Positions 17,674-26,842 of a stretch of DNA of 64,000 nucleotides are shown in pieces (positions within the stretch are counted from its first letter, which is position 1; each line of letters starts with the position of its first letter). A model generated the notes under the pieces. It had not been told where the DNA came from and did not search any database. It saw nothing but the letters and a program-made list of their open reading frames with translations. The DNA lies in the NCBI GenBank assembly GCA_038524795.1, contig JBCBIJ010000011.1, forward strand, positions 1-64,000, read 5' to 3'. The position numbers and the translations under genes are program-made. Origin of the DNA: CALBPI01 sp038524795. GTDB lineage: Bacteria; Pseudomonadota; Gammaproteobacteria; Steroidobacterales; Woeseiaceae.

Positions 17674-17695
17674 GCGTCTGACGCCTTGTCCGCTC

Positions 17696-17704
17696 TGATA
17701 TACT
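17696..17704 (+). promoter_or_regulatory. Extended -10 promoter of the gsp cluster
   Basis: TGATATACT: a TGn extension followed by TATACT (one mismatch from consensus), about 95 nt before the gspG start. No good -35 lies at 16-18 nt, as is common with extended -10 promoters. It would drive gspG to gspN. Confidence 0.5.
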
Positions 17705-17799
17705 TCGCCCCGCCGAACTCCGCCCGAGTTTTGGCGTCAAACACCGCACCGAGGAGTACGGCCAATCGCGGTTACGCGTGGCCGCAGGAGTTCACGAAC

Positions 17800-18252
17800 A
17801 TGAAACATACAGCCGCCCCGCGCCGGCGCCAACGCCAGGCCGGTTTCACGATCCTCGAGATCGTCATCGTGGTTGTCATCATCGGCATTCTGGCCGCCAC
17901 GGTCGGGCCGCGACTCATCGATCGTATTGGCCAGGCCCAGACGGAACGCGTGCCCGTAGATATCCGATCACTCGAAACGGGTCTGGACCTGTTTCGCACA
18001 GACCATGGCCGTTACCCGACGACCGAGGAAGGGCTCGAGGCGCTCATCTCCAAGCCCAACGATCCGAACATCGAGAACTACCCGGCGGGGGGGTATCTGC
18101 GCAGCAGCAAGATTCCCACGGATCCCTGGAAGCGGCCCTACGAGTACACGTCACCGGGCCGACAGGGGCCCTATGAAGTGCTGACTTATGGTGCCGATGG
18201 CCGCCCCGGTGGTGATGGCGAAAACGCCGACGTCACGAATTGGGATCTCTAG
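17800..18252 (+). CDS. gspG: Type II secretion major pseudopilin GspG
   Basis: Main subunit of the periplasmic pseudopilus, 150 residues. The prepilin peptidase site is RQAG|FTILEIVIVVVIIGILAA: cleavage after Gly15, mature Phe1 and Glu5. The C-terminal domain has the GspG signature DHGRYPTTEEGLEALISKP, DPWKRPYEY, and YGADGRPGGDGENADVTNWDL with the calcium-binding loop. The start at 17800 is preceded by GGAG 10 nt upstream; the open frame reaching further left is an artefact of GC content. It is the first gene of an eight-gene gsp run. Confidence 0.97.
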   Translation: MKHTAAPRRRQRQAGFTILEIVIVVVIIGILAATVGPRLIDRIGQAQTERVPVDIRSLETGLDLFRTDHGRYPTTEEGLEALISKPNDPNIENYPAGGYLRSSKIPTDPWKRPYEYTSPGRQGPYEVLTYGADGRPGGDGENADVTNWDL

Positions 18253-18265
18253 GCTCTGCACTTTG

Positions 18266-18862
18266 ATGCCGCGGGCGGCACACGTGGGCAGCAAGCGCGC
18301 ACACGGGTTTTCGCTGATCGAGCTGCTCGTGACGATCGTGATTATCGGCATGGCAGCCGCGATCGTGCTCCTGAACCCACGCATCCTGAGGAAGACGCCG
18401 CCGCACGAAGAAGCGGTCTATGAGCTCGCTTCTCGCATCGAACTGGCGCGAGACGAAGCAGCGCTTCAGGGTCGCAACTTCGGCATTCGATTTTATCCCG
18501 ACGGCTACACCTTTCTCGATCTCGATCCCGAGAGTGGCGCCTGGGTAACCATGAGCGAGGACCAGTTGCTCACCCGTGCCGAGTTCCCACGCGACATGAT
18601 TCCCGAGCTGACCGTCGACGATCGCCAGATCGAACTGGACCCGCCCGCCGATGCCGTGGACCCCGACGATGACGAGGAGCCTTTGTTCGACGGCTTCGGC
18701 AACATCATCGAGCGCGCGGCCGAGCCGCCCCACGTAGTCATTCTCGCGAGCGGTGAAGTCACGCCTTACATTCTCGAGATCGAACTCATTGGCAGTGACG
18801 ATTACATCCGGCTCGACAGCGATTTCTTCGGCGAGATGAGCATCAGCACGGAGCGCGAATAG
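18266..18862 (+). CDS. gspH: Type II secretion minor pseudopilin GspH
   Basis: Minor pseudopilin of 198 residues. The leader ends RAHG|FSLIELLVTIVIIGMAAA with Glu at mature position 5. The middle region LASRIELARDEAALQGRNFGIRFYPDGYTFL is typical of GspH. An acidic stretch (PADAVDPDDDEE, near residue 132) looks like a surface loop insertion. It starts 13 nt after gspG. Confidence 0.92.
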   Translation: MPRAAHVGSKRAHGFSLIELLVTIVIIGMAAAIVLLNPRILRKTPPHEEAVYELASRIELARDEAALQGRNFGIRFYPDGYTFLDLDPESGAWVTMSEDQLLTRAEFPRDMIPELTVDDRQIELDPPADAVDPDDDEEPLFDGFGNIIERAAEPPHVVILASGEVTPYILEIELIGSDDYIRLDSDFFGEMSISTERE

Positions 18863-18864
18863 GC

Positions 18865-19305
18865 ATGCGCCACCGCCGGCAGCAGCGCGGGTTCACGCTT
18901 ATCGAGGTCGTTGTGGCGCTGGCGGTCGCAGCACTGGGCATTACAGGTGCTGTCATTGCCGTGCTACAGCACACAGACAACGCGCGCGGGCTGCGTGACC
19001 GCACACTGGCCGTGTACGTCGCCAGCAATACAATTACTGAGCTGCGTCTCAATGCGGCGTTTCCTGAGATCGGACGCAGCACCGATGAGCGCGAGTTCGC
19101 AGACCGGCGCTGGCAGGTGGTCACAGTCGTCACCGAAACGGGCATCGAGGGTCTGCGCCGTGTCGATGTGACTATTAGCGACGCACTCTACCCGGACGCG
19201 GGTATCCGCACCGTTTCGGGCTTCGTGTCCAACCGCCCGCCACTACCGGCAGCGGCGGTGCCCTCCTTCGATCAGCTCGGCGCGCCGGCCGGCGAGATTC
19301 GCTGA
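18865..19305 (+). CDS. gspI: Type II secretion minor pseudopilin GspI
   Basis: Minor pseudopilin of 146 residues, nucleator of the pseudopilus tip with GspJ and GspK. The leader is short: RQQRG|FTLIEVVVALAVAALGI, cleaved after Gly9 with Glu5 in place. The NTITELRLN helix and RRWQVVTVV strands match GspI. A C-terminal extension of about 20 residues (from SNRPPLPAAAV) is beyond the usual length. It starts 2 nt after gspH. Confidence 0.93.
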   Translation: MRHRRQQRGFTLIEVVVALAVAALGITGAVIAVLQHTDNARGLRDRTLAVYVASNTITELRLNAAFPEIGRSTDEREFADRRWQVVTVVTETGIEGLRRVDVTISDALYPDAGIRTVSGFVSNRPPLPAAAVPSFDQLGAPAGEIR

Positions 19306-19306
19306 C

Positions 19307-19918
19307 ATGGCCGCCCCCGCCCGACGGCAACAGGGCTTCACACTCATTGAGGTGGTGGTCTCGCTCGCCATCTTTGCGACGATTGCCGCACTCTCGTTCC
19401 TGGCCTTTGACCAGACACAGCGGGCGTCGCGGTCCATCACACAGCAGATGATCGAACTGCAGGCCTTGCAGCGCACGCTGCAGACGCTCGGCAGTGACCT
19501 CTCCCAGCTGCAACCCCGCCCGGTACGGGAGCCTGGAACGCCGACGAGCCGGGCCGCCTTGCTCGCCGACGTTCGTAACCTCTACGTGCTTGAGCTGACG
19601 CGCGGCGGATACGCGAATCCGCTCGGCGTACCGCGCGCGACGGCGCAACGCGTCGCCTACCGGGTCGACGAGGGCGAACTGGTACGCACGCAATGGCCCG
19701 CACTGGACAATCCGCTGAGCATCGAGCCCCGCGAACGCGTGCTGCTCGAGAACGTTGAGCGTTTCGAGGTTCGATTCCTTTTAGAAGGCGGTGACAACTG
19801 GATTGCGGAGTGGCCCCCGTTGGGCGGCTCGGGCGGTGGTCGGCCGCGCGCGGTTGAGCTCATCATCGAGCACGAGCAGTGGGGCGAGATTCGCCGCCTC
19901 ATCGAGATCCGCGGATGA
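19307..19918 (+). CDS. gspJ: Type II secretion minor pseudopilin GspJ
   Basis: Minor pseudopilin, 203 residues. Leader MAAPARRQQG|FTLIEVVVSLAIFATIAA has the cleavage Gly10 and mature Glu5. LQRTLQTLGSDLSQLQPRPVRE and VERFEVRFLLEGG are GspJ-like. It starts one nucleotide after the gspI stop and overlaps gspK by 4 nt. Confidence 0.93.
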   Translation: MAAPARRQQGFTLIEVVVSLAIFATIAALSFLAFDQTQRASRSITQQMIELQALQRTLQTLGSDLSQLQPRPVREPGTPTSRAALLADVRNLYVLELTRGGYANPLGVPRATAQRVAYRVDEGELVRTQWPALDNPLSIEPRERVLLENVERFEVRFLLEGGDNWIAEWPPLGGSGGGRPRAVELIIEHEQWGEIRRLIEIRG

Positions 19919-20865
19919 TGCGTCGCTCGTTCAGGCACCGCGAACGCGGCGGCGTGGCGCTGATGTTCGCGTTGTTGATCGTCGCACTCGCGGCCAGTGT
20001 TGCCGCGGCCGTGTCCTACGACATGGTGCTCGACATGCGTCGCACAACGTCGCTGCTTTGGCAGGAGCAAGCGCGCCTGTTCGCCTATGGCGCCGAGGAC
20101 TGGGTGGGTGACGTATTGGTGCGTGATGCGCAGGATACCGAAGACGATCATCTCGGCGAGCTTTGGGCGCAGGAGCTGCCACCGCTGCCCGTCGAGGGCG
20201 TCGGTATTCAGGGTGTCGTCGCCGGCCGCATTGTCGACCTGCAGTCCCGGTTCAACCTCAACAACCTGCTGGCCACCGATGGGCGCGCCGACGACCTCGA
20301 GCTCGAGCGATTTCGGCGGCTGCTCCAGCTTGTGCAAATTGATCCGCAGCGCGCCGACGCCGTCATTGACTGGATGGACGGTGACACGGAGGTGCGCTTC
20401 CCGGGCGGCGCCGAGGACGAGACCTACACCACCCGGTTGCCGCCGGTGCTCACGGCCAACCGACCGTTTCGTTCCGTGGGAGAACTCGCGCTCATTGAGG
20501 GTTTTGACGCTGAGGCCATGACGCGTTTGCGGCCTCACATCACGGCATTACCCGCCCGCACAACCCTCAATGCCAACACGGCAACCTCACTCGTACTGCA
20601 GGCCATGGATGAGAACGTCTCGGCAGGCGACATCGAGCGTGTGCTTGAGGAGCGACAGGAGTTCGGCATCGAGGACTTGCAGGTGACCTTCGGCGGCCTG
20701 CTGACACCGGAGTCGATCACCGCGCTCGATCTCGCAACGAACTTCTTTGAGTTGCGCTCTGTGGTGCGTATTGGCACGTCCAGATTCACCATGTACTCTC
20801 TGGTTTTCCGCAGCGAGCAGGGCGACATCGCCGTTGTCATGCGCAGCTTCGGCAGCGAACTGTGA
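19915..20865 (+). CDS. gspK: Type II secretion minor pseudopilin GspK
   Basis: Large tip pseudopilin, 316 residues. The processing site RERGG|VALMFALLIVALAAS lacks the mature Glu5 (Phe instead), as is usual for GspK, which caps the pseudopilus. The large insertion domain includes VDLQSRFNLNNLL, DPQRADAVIDWMDGD and ALIEGFDAEAMTRLRPHITALP, followed by TLNANTATSLVLQAM. The start at 19915 overlaps the gspJ stop (ATGA). Confidence 0.95.
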   Translation: MMRRSFRHRERGGVALMFALLIVALAASVAAAVSYDMVLDMRRTTSLLWQEQARLFAYGAEDWVGDVLVRDAQDTEDDHLGELWAQELPPLPVEGVGIQGVVAGRIVDLQSRFNLNNLLATDGRADDLELERFRRLLQLVQIDPQRADAVIDWMDGDTEVRFPGGAEDETYTTRLPPVLTANRPFRSVGELALIEGFDAEAMTRLRPHITALPARTTLNANTATSLVLQAMDENVSAGDIERVLEERQEFGIEDLQVTFGGLLTPESITALDLATNFFELRSVVRIGTSRFTMYSLVFRSEQGDIAVVMRSFGSEL

Positions 20866-20932
20866 ATGCCGTGACGCCTCAATTCTGCCTGCTCACCCGC
20901 CGAACCCGGCCCCGATCTTTGCCCTCACTCTC

Positions 20933-22195
20933 ATGACGGACCTGCTCGCGATTCGTTTGTCCTCCGCGCACGACGACGTGCAGTGGGTGCGCGTTGACGA
21001 CACGGGCGCGACGCGAGGCAGTCTGGCGACAGGTTCGCTGGCCGACGCCGCGCGGCAGGCTGAAGACCGCGCCGTACTCGTGGTGCTCGACGATGTCGCC
21101 GTGACACGAACGCACTGCGACCTGCCGGTGTCGGGAAAGAAGCTGGCACAGGCCCTGCCCTACGCACTGGAAGATCAATTTGCGGGTGACGTTGACGCGC
21201 TGCACTTTGGTGCCGGGGCTGCAGATGAGAACGGCATTCGACCTGTTGCGGCACTGGATGAATCGGCGGTCGCGTCGGTTTTGGAGCGGCTTGCCGATGC
21301 GGGTATCCAGGCGCAACACCTGCACACCTGGCACGACGCCATCGGCCCGCTGGAGGGCTTCGTGCAGCTGCTGGCGGTCGGTGAGCAGGTCTTGCTGTGT
21401 GACGCTGAAGGCGATGTGGCGGCACTTCGTGGCTTGCCACCCGATGCGGTGCTCGAGGCTTGGCGCGCAGCGCGTGACGAAGAAGCCGACGAGGTCAATG
21501 TCCGCGTGTACTTCGATGCGGAAGCCAAGACACAGTTCGGCGCGTCACTGGATGCCCTGTCGAACTCTGGCGCCGATCTCAAACAGCTTGCCGATGGCGT
21601 GCTGCCGTTTGCGGCAAGGCACATCCTCAGCCGCGGCGGTATCAACCTGCTGCAGGGCCACTATGCACTGCGCTCGAACATGGGCGCGAGCCTGCGACCG
21701 TGGGTGTTGGCCGCGACGCTGGCCGGCATCGCTCTGATCTTGTCGGTCGTCGGCAATGCGGTTGAGATGCGTGAGCTTGAGCGCACGTCCGCAAGGCTCG
21801 ACGGCGACATTGAACAGTTGCTGCGCCGCGTACAACCCGGCACAGGTGCGATCAGCAATCCCGAACGTCAGCTCAGCAATCTGGTGTCCCGGGCGCGCGG
21901 CACGACCGATGGCGCGGGCACCTCGACGGCTGGGTCCGGTGGCGCGCCGTTCCTGCCGACGCTCAATACGGTGGCCGGTGCCATGTTGGCGGCCGGCGAA
22001 GAGACTCGCATTGACGCGATCTCCTACCGCGGCGGTGTCTTCGACATTCGACTCACCGCGCCCAGTGCACAGGTGCTCGAAGGCTTCACGCAACAGGTTT
22101 CGGCGGTGGCTGGTCTCAACGCGCAGATCCAACGCACGGAACAGGATGAAGAGGTCATCAAGAGTTTTGTGCAGATTCGCGGGGGCGGCGAATGA
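20933..22195 (+). CDS. gspL: Type II secretion inner-membrane protein GspL
   Basis: Platform protein linking the GspE ATPase to the inner membrane. The cytoplasmic actin-like part (residues 1-260) includes LPVSGKKLAQALPYALEDQFAGDVDALHF, a typical GspL segment split here only by my quoting. A single membrane helix lies near 273-290 (LRPWVLAATLAGIALILSVV), then a periplasmic ferredoxin-like domain. The start at 20933 gives 420 residues and leaves 67 nt after gspK, the longest gap in the cluster. Confidence 0.93.
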   Translation: MTDLLAIRLSSAHDDVQWVRVDDTGATRGSLATGSLADAARQAEDRAVLVVLDDVAVTRTHCDLPVSGKKLAQALPYALEDQFAGDVDALHFGAGAADENGIRPVAALDESAVASVLERLADAGIQAQHLHTWHDAIGPLEGFVQLLAVGEQVLLCDAEGDVAALRGLPPDAVLEAWRAARDEEADEVNVRVYFDAEAKTQFGASLDALSNSGADLKQLADGVLPFAARHILSRGGINLLQGHYALRSNMGASLRPWVLAATLAGIALILSVVGNAVEMRELERTSARLDGDIEQLLRRVQPGTGAISNPERQLSNLVSRARGTTDGAGTSTAGSGGAPFLPTLNTVAGAMLAAGEETRIDAISYRGGVFDIRLTAPSAQVLEGFTQQVSAVAGLNAQIQRTEQDEEVIKSFVQIRGGGE

Positions 22196-22683
22196 GGGCC
22201 TGGTTTGAATCACTGGAGCCCCGCGAGCGCCAGCTCCTGGTCGGCGGCAGCATCGTGCTGGTGATCGCCGCGATCTGGTTGTTCATTCTCGACCCCATTG
22301 CCGTGGGTCGCGCGGCGGCCAGTGACGACGTGGCGCGTAAGCAGTTGCTCATCGAGCGCGCCCGTTCGACGCTGACGGCGGCAGCACCTGGCAGTACCGC
22401 CGGGGCGACGGCTGGCAACCGCGCGTGCACACAGTCTATGACATTACTTGTCGCGACGACCGTGCGCGAAGCCGGATTGGGTAACGCCTACCGCAGTAGC
22501 AGCCCGTTTGGGAACGACGGCTTGCGCGTGTCGCTTGAAAACGCAAGCTTTGATCAGACGATCGAGTGGCTTGGGCGGCTTCAGTCAGAGTGTGGCATCG
22601 AGGTCGATTCCGGTTCGTTTACGAACCGTACAGACCCCGGTCGCGTCGACGCGAGTATTGCGCTGGAACGCAGCCCATCATGA
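22192..22683 (+). CDS. gspM: Type II secretion protein GspM
   Basis: Small inner-membrane partner of GspL, 163 residues. A short cytoplasmic N-terminus (WFESLEPRERQLLVGG) precedes one helix (VLVIAAIWLFILDPI, residues 20-38) and a periplasmic domain of ferredoxin-like type. The WF..L.PRER.LL start is the GspM hallmark. It overlaps gspL by 4 nt and gspN by 4 nt. Confidence 0.92.
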   Translation: MRAWFESLEPRERQLLVGGSIVLVIAAIWLFILDPIAVGRAAASDDVARKQLLIERARSTLTAAAPGSTAGATAGNRACTQSMTLLVATTVREAGLGNAYRSSSPFGNDGLRVSLENASFDQTIEWLGRLQSECGIEVDSGSFTNRTDPGRVDASIALERSPS

Positions 22684-23438
22684 TAGATCTGTCGGGTCTG
22701 CGCCGGCTGGTCCTGCCGGTCATCATTGTATTTGTCATCGGGCTCGTCGTGCGTCTACCGGCTTCAGCCGTATTGAGTTGGACGTTGCCCGACAACGTCA
22801 GCACACGCGGTATCTCCGGCACGATTTGGAGCGGCACCATTGACGTGGTTGATGTCAATGGCGTCTCCATGGGTCCGGTGTCTTGGCGTTGGCGTCCCGC
22901 GGCACTGGCTTCGGGGCGTATTGGTGCTGTTGTCGAAGCTGGCCTGCCGGGCGGCTATTTCGACGGCAAGGTCAGCGTTGGCTCTGACGTGATGGTCCTC
23001 GAAGACGTTCGCGCTCTGGCCAATCTCGCGTCGCTGACGCAGCGCTCAAGTATCGGGGCCGCCAGGGGGACGGCGCGGGTGTCTGCAACGCGTCTGCGCC
23101 TTGAATCACTGTGGCCCACCGATATCGAGGGTGAGATCCGTCTGACCAATCTTCGCTACGCGGCAACGGGCAATACGGCACTTGGTGGTTACCGCCTTCG
23201 TTTCGACGGTACCGCGTCCGGCGACCCAGCCTTTCCCCTTTTGGGCGTAATCGAAAGTGATGGCAGTGCGCCGTTCACCGTTGGCGGTACGCTTGGACTG
23301 GGGCCTGCACGTGCCTACGCGCTCAATGCGACCGTGGCGGCGGGCGCCGATGCGCCCGCTGAGATTACCCAGGCGTTGCAGTTCCTGCCCGCGGATGCAT
23401 CGGGCCAACGTCAGTTGAGCTTTGAGGGCGCCCTCTAG
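22680..23438 (+). CDS. gspN: Type II secretion protein GspN
   Basis: Accessory T2SS protein, 252 residues, found only in some T2SS loci. It has an N-terminal membrane helix (LVLPVIIVFVIGLVVRLP) and then a beta-rich domain with SWTLPDNVSTRGISGTIWSG and SWRWRPAAL, the family pattern. The start at 22680 overlaps the gspM stop. Its last 4 nt overlap the end of convergent addA, so no terminator fits between them. Confidence 0.88.
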   Translation: MIDLSGLRRLVLPVIIVFVIGLVVRLPASAVLSWTLPDNVSTRGISGTIWSGTIDVVDVNGVSMGPVSWRWRPAALASGRIGAVVEAGLPGGYFDGKVSVGSDVMVLEDVRALANLASLTQRSSIGAARGTARVSATRLRLESLWPTDIEGEIRLTNLRYAATGNTALGGYRLRFDGTASGDPAFPLLGVIESDGSAPFTVGGTLGLGPARAYALNATVAAGADAPAEITQALQFLPADASGQRQLSFEGAL

Positions 23439-26400
23439 TCCGATTCTGGCAGCGGCATCAGTCGGCCGTACTGCGTGAAGTAAAGGCCAAGTCTCAACGG
23501 GCCCAACGCCTGCTCACGGTGCGCATACCACGCCGCCACTGCGCGTGCGTAGCCTTCCAGCTGGGATCGGTAGCGCCGACATTCGTTGGCAAAGAAGCCT
23601 TCGAGATCGCCCCCCTCGTGTCGCGACGTCTTGTAGTCGACGATCCATAGCGTGCCGTTGCTGTCGCGTACAACCCGATCGATGACGAGGCGCGACACGG
23701 TGCCCTCCACCACGGCTCCAAGGGCAAACTCCGCACGGTCTTCCGGGCCGGCCGCGCCGATCAGCCAGCCCGCATCCTCACTTTGCGTTGCGCCGTCGAG
23801 CGCATCGATCACCCTGGCGACATGGCCGTCAAGGTCTGATTCCGCAACACCGAGCTCTGCGAGCAAACGACGGCTCTGCGCAGCCACCTGCGCTCTGTCA
23901 CCAAGATGTGAGGCGGGGTCGCCGCTACCCGCGAGCCCATGCAACCAGGCGTGGACCACGGTGCCCACATGGCGGGCACCACTGCCGGCCCAGTCAAATT
24001 CGACGGGATCCGTCGCAGGCTGACCGACGAATCGCGTATCGGTACCGGGCGCTGGAAGCGGAGGACGCTGCCAAACGTTGGTCACGCGTCGCGTTGTCAT
24101 CGGCAACATGCCGGCCTCAGTTTCGCCCGCCGCCGTACGGTCCCTGCCACCACGACGGTCGGGCGCCTCTTCGAGCGCGCGCAGCGCTACGTCACCAAAG
24201 CGCCCGAATAGCGAGTCGACGGACAGACGTGCGAGCTGGCCGTCCTTGTTGCGTCGTGCGCCGCCGAACAGATGCAGGCTACGTCGCGCGCGCGTTGTCG
24301 CGACATAGAGCAGTCGGTCGAGTTCGTGCCGCGATCGAATCTGCTCGCGGCGCCAGAGCAAGTCGTGCAGCGCGTCACCACCATCCGTGACGCGGTCGCT
24401 CACGGTGCTGAACAGGATGCTGTTGCGCCCATCCTGCGCGCGCAGGTCGAATAGGAGTGCCGGCTTTTGGCTGCGTTGGGTCGTTGCCTGAAGCGCGGGA
24501 ATGATGACGTGGTCAAACTCGAGGCCCTTACTCTTGAAGATCGTCATCGCGAACACGCGCGGCGCCTCCGCGTGGCGTGTCACGCGCAGGGCGTCGAGCG
24601 CCGGCACGAGCCCGGGCAGGCTGTCGAGCTGCCCCGCTCGTTCGAGCCGCGATACGGTATCGAGAAATCGCCAGACCTGCTCTGCGGCGTCTGCGCTCGA
24701 CAGCGCGGCGGGCCCGCCGAGCGCGCACCAGAACCGCTCAACTCGATCGCGCAGTGTGCTCACGGGCGCTGCCTGTCTGCTGGCGTCATAGTCGCCCATG
24801 CAGGCCTCAGTGAGCGCACGTGTCTCAGCGGCCAGGTGTTTGGTGTATTCGGGCCGCGACAGCAACTCAGGAACGGGGAGCGCCGTCCCCTCTTGGTCGG
24901 CCAGCGCTACGAATTGATCGATGTCCTCGAGCGTCCATCCCAGCAGCGGAGAGCGCAACAGACCGAACCAGGACAAGCGGTCCATGGGGTGCTCGAGCGC
25001 ACGCGTCAGATTCACAAGATCAATGATCTCGGGCAGCTCGGTCAGCCGGTCGATGTCGAGCGCCTCACAGGCGATGTCGGCCGCACGCAGCCCTTCGAGG
25101 ATAGGTTCGAGCGCGCCGCGGGTGCGCGCCAGAATGCCGATACTCTCTTCAGGGTGAGCGGCCAGAATTCGTGCCACCTCGGTCACGACATCGCCGGCGT
25201 CCGGTATGGCCTCGTCGATGCCGGTGTGCCAGTGAATCTGGCCACCCTGCCCCGCCTTCGGGCCCACATCAGCAGCGGCGTAGCGCACGGCGTCGGTCAG
25301 CGCATCATTCCGATCTCCGAGTACCGTCGGGAACACCGAGTTGACCCATTCAATGATGCCGGTCTCGGAGCGAAAGTTCGTGCTGAGCAACAGACGCGCC
25401 ATCGAGACGGTACCAATGCCGTGTTCCCAGGCTTCGAGAAACAGACTCACGTCGGCGCCGCGAAAACGGTAGATCGACTGCATGGGGTCGCCCACACAAA
25501 ACAGCGTGCGTCCGTCCCCCGGTTCCCAGCCTGCAGTCAGGCCCTCGAGCAGGCGGTATTGCGACGGCGCCGTGTCCTGCATCTCGTCAACGAGGATGTG
25601 GTGCACCTGGTAGTCGAGGCGTAGCGCCAAGTCTGTGGCCTGGCCCGAATCGATGCTGCCGAGCGCTGCCACCGCACGCGCCGCCAGCGCCGTGTAGTCC
25701 GCCACGCCCCGGCCTGCCATCAGCCGCTCTAGCTCGGCTGCCGCCAAAGGCAGCAGCTGCAGCAAGGCCTCGACGATCCGCCACTGTGCGTCGTCGTAAA
25801 CAGGATCCGGAAGGGCTGCGATGTCGGCCAGCGCCTCAGCCAGCGATTCATCGGCGATCCTGGCAACGAGGTTGAGAAAGCCCTCTTTGTCGAGCTTGGC
25901 GGCCTCAGGTTTGGCGGGGAAGCCGTCACGTACCGTGACCGTTTTGCGCCAGGTCCCCTTGGCCGTGAGCAGCGTGACTGCCAGCCGGCGCCAGAACGGC
26001 AGCGCTTGTGCATCGGGCGCAGGCCAGGCGACCGGCAGCGCCTCGGGCGGTGCCGCCCCGGCATTGGCACGGCGGGCATCGACGCGCTGCAGTATCGCCA
26101 ATAAGGCCTCGCGCTCAGCCGAGGGAAACAGTCCATCGACGCGCCTGACACTGGATTCAACGAGTGCCCTCAGCGCCCGCTCGCTCGCCGCGCGCAGGTC
26201 CTGGCGGTTGGCCTGCGCGCCCAGTAAGACGCCGAGCCATTGATCGCGCCGCGCGAGCATGGACGTGATGTGTCGCCGCCAGGCGAAGCCACTGGCGTCG
26301 AGGTGCGAGAAAAACTGTCGTGCCGCGTTTCCAGACGACTCCTGTGTGGCAAGCCAGTCGAGCAACGCGGCCGCCGCATCGTCATAGAGCCGCGCCTGCT

Positions 26401-26842
26401 CTTCGGACTCGACAATACGCACGCGTGCCACACCAGCGGTTACGGGCATCGCGGACACGAGCCGGCTGTTGAGCGCGTCGAGCGTCATGATCTGCAGCCG
26501 CGCCGGCGTCTCGATCAGCGACCAGCCCTGGCGTTGGTCCTGCTCCAGTGCGGCACGCGCATCGTGAATGACACTGGCTTCGTACTCGTCATCGGGCTGT
26601 GCGCCGTCCCGCGCCTGCTGCAACGCCTGTAGGATTCGCCAGCGCATCTCAGCCGCGGCCTTGCGCGTGAAGGTGATTGCCAGCACTTCCTCGGGTCTGG
26701 TCACTTGCGCAAGCAGGCGCAGAAAGCGTTGCGTCAGCAGTCCCGTCTTTCCGGAGCCGGCGGGCGCCTGCACAATAAAAGAGCGTCTGGTATCCAGCGC
26801 AGACGCGCGCGCGTCGGCGTCGCGAAGTGGTTTAGCGGCCAT
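23435..26842 (-). CDS. addA: AddA-type helicase-nuclease (double-strand break repair)
   Basis: UvrD/Rep-like helicase fused to a RecB-family nuclease, 1135 residues. Helicase motifs: VQAPAGSGKTGLLTQRFL (Walker A), VLAITFTRKAAAEM, VDEMQDTAPSQYRLLEGL, FCVGDPMQSIYRFRGADV and STNFRSETGIIEWVN. Near the C-terminus SRLVIDRVVRDSNGTLWIVDYKTS and SQLEGYARAV form the nuclease core (Asp, Asp-x-Lys, Gln). It pairs with the upstream AddB-like gene (11-nt overlap) and probably replaces RecBCD for processing broken ends. Confidence 0.92.
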   Translation of the reverse strand: MAAKPLRDADARASALDTRRSFIVQAPAGSGKTGLLTQRFLRLLAQVTRPEEVLAITFTRKAAAEMRWRILQALQQARDGAQPDDEYEASVIHDARAALEQDQRQGWSLIETPARLQIMTLDALNSRLVSAMPVTAGVARVRIVESEEQARLYDDAAAALLDWLATQESSGNAARQFFSHLDASGFAWRRHITSMLARRDQWLGVLLGAQANRQDLRAASERALRALVESSVRRVDGLFPSAEREALLAILQRVDARRANAGAAPPEALPVAWPAPDAQALPFWRRLAVTLLTAKGTWRKTVTVRDGFPAKPEAAKLDKEGFLNLVARIADESLAEALADIAALPDPVYDDAQWRIVEALLQLLPLAAAELERLMAGRGVADYTALAARAVAALGSIDSGQATDLALRLDYQVHHILVDEMQDTAPSQYRLLEGLTAGWEPGDGRTLFCVGDPMQSIYRFRGADVSLFLEAWEHGIGTVSMARLLLSTNFRSETGIIEWVNSVFPTVLGDRNDALTDAVRYAAADVGPKAGQGGQIHWHTGIDEAIPDAGDVVTEVARILAAHPEESIGILARTRGALEPILEGLRAADIACEALDIDRLTELPEIIDLVNLTRALEHPMDRLSWFGLLRSPLLGWTLEDIDQFVALADQEGTALPVPELLSRPEYTKHLAAETRALTEACMGDYDASRQAAPVSTLRDRVERFWCALGGPAALSSADAAEQVWRFLDTVSRLERAGQLDSLPGLVPALDALRVTRHAEAPRVFAMTIFKSKGLEFDHVIIPALQATTQRSQKPALLFDLRAQDGRNSILFSTVSDRVTDGGDALHDLLWRREQIRSRHELDRLLYVATTRARRSLHLFGGARRNKDGQLARLSVDSLFGRFGDVALRALEEAPDRRGGRDRTAAGETEAGMLPMTTRRVTNVWQRPPLPAPGTDTRFVGQPATDPVEFDWAGSGARHVGTVVHAWLHGLAGSGDPASHLGDRAQVAAQSRRLLAELGVAESDLDGHVARVIDALDGATQSEDAGWLIGAAGPEDRAEFALGAVVEGTVSRLVIDRVVRDSNGTLWIVDYKTSRHEGGDLEGFFANECRRYRSQLEGYARAVAAWYAHREQALGPLRLGLYFTQYGRLMPLPESD

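Noticed and set aside
24467..25624. 385-codon plus-strand frame inside addA
   Set aside because: Antisense shadow of a gene with all helicase motifs in place.
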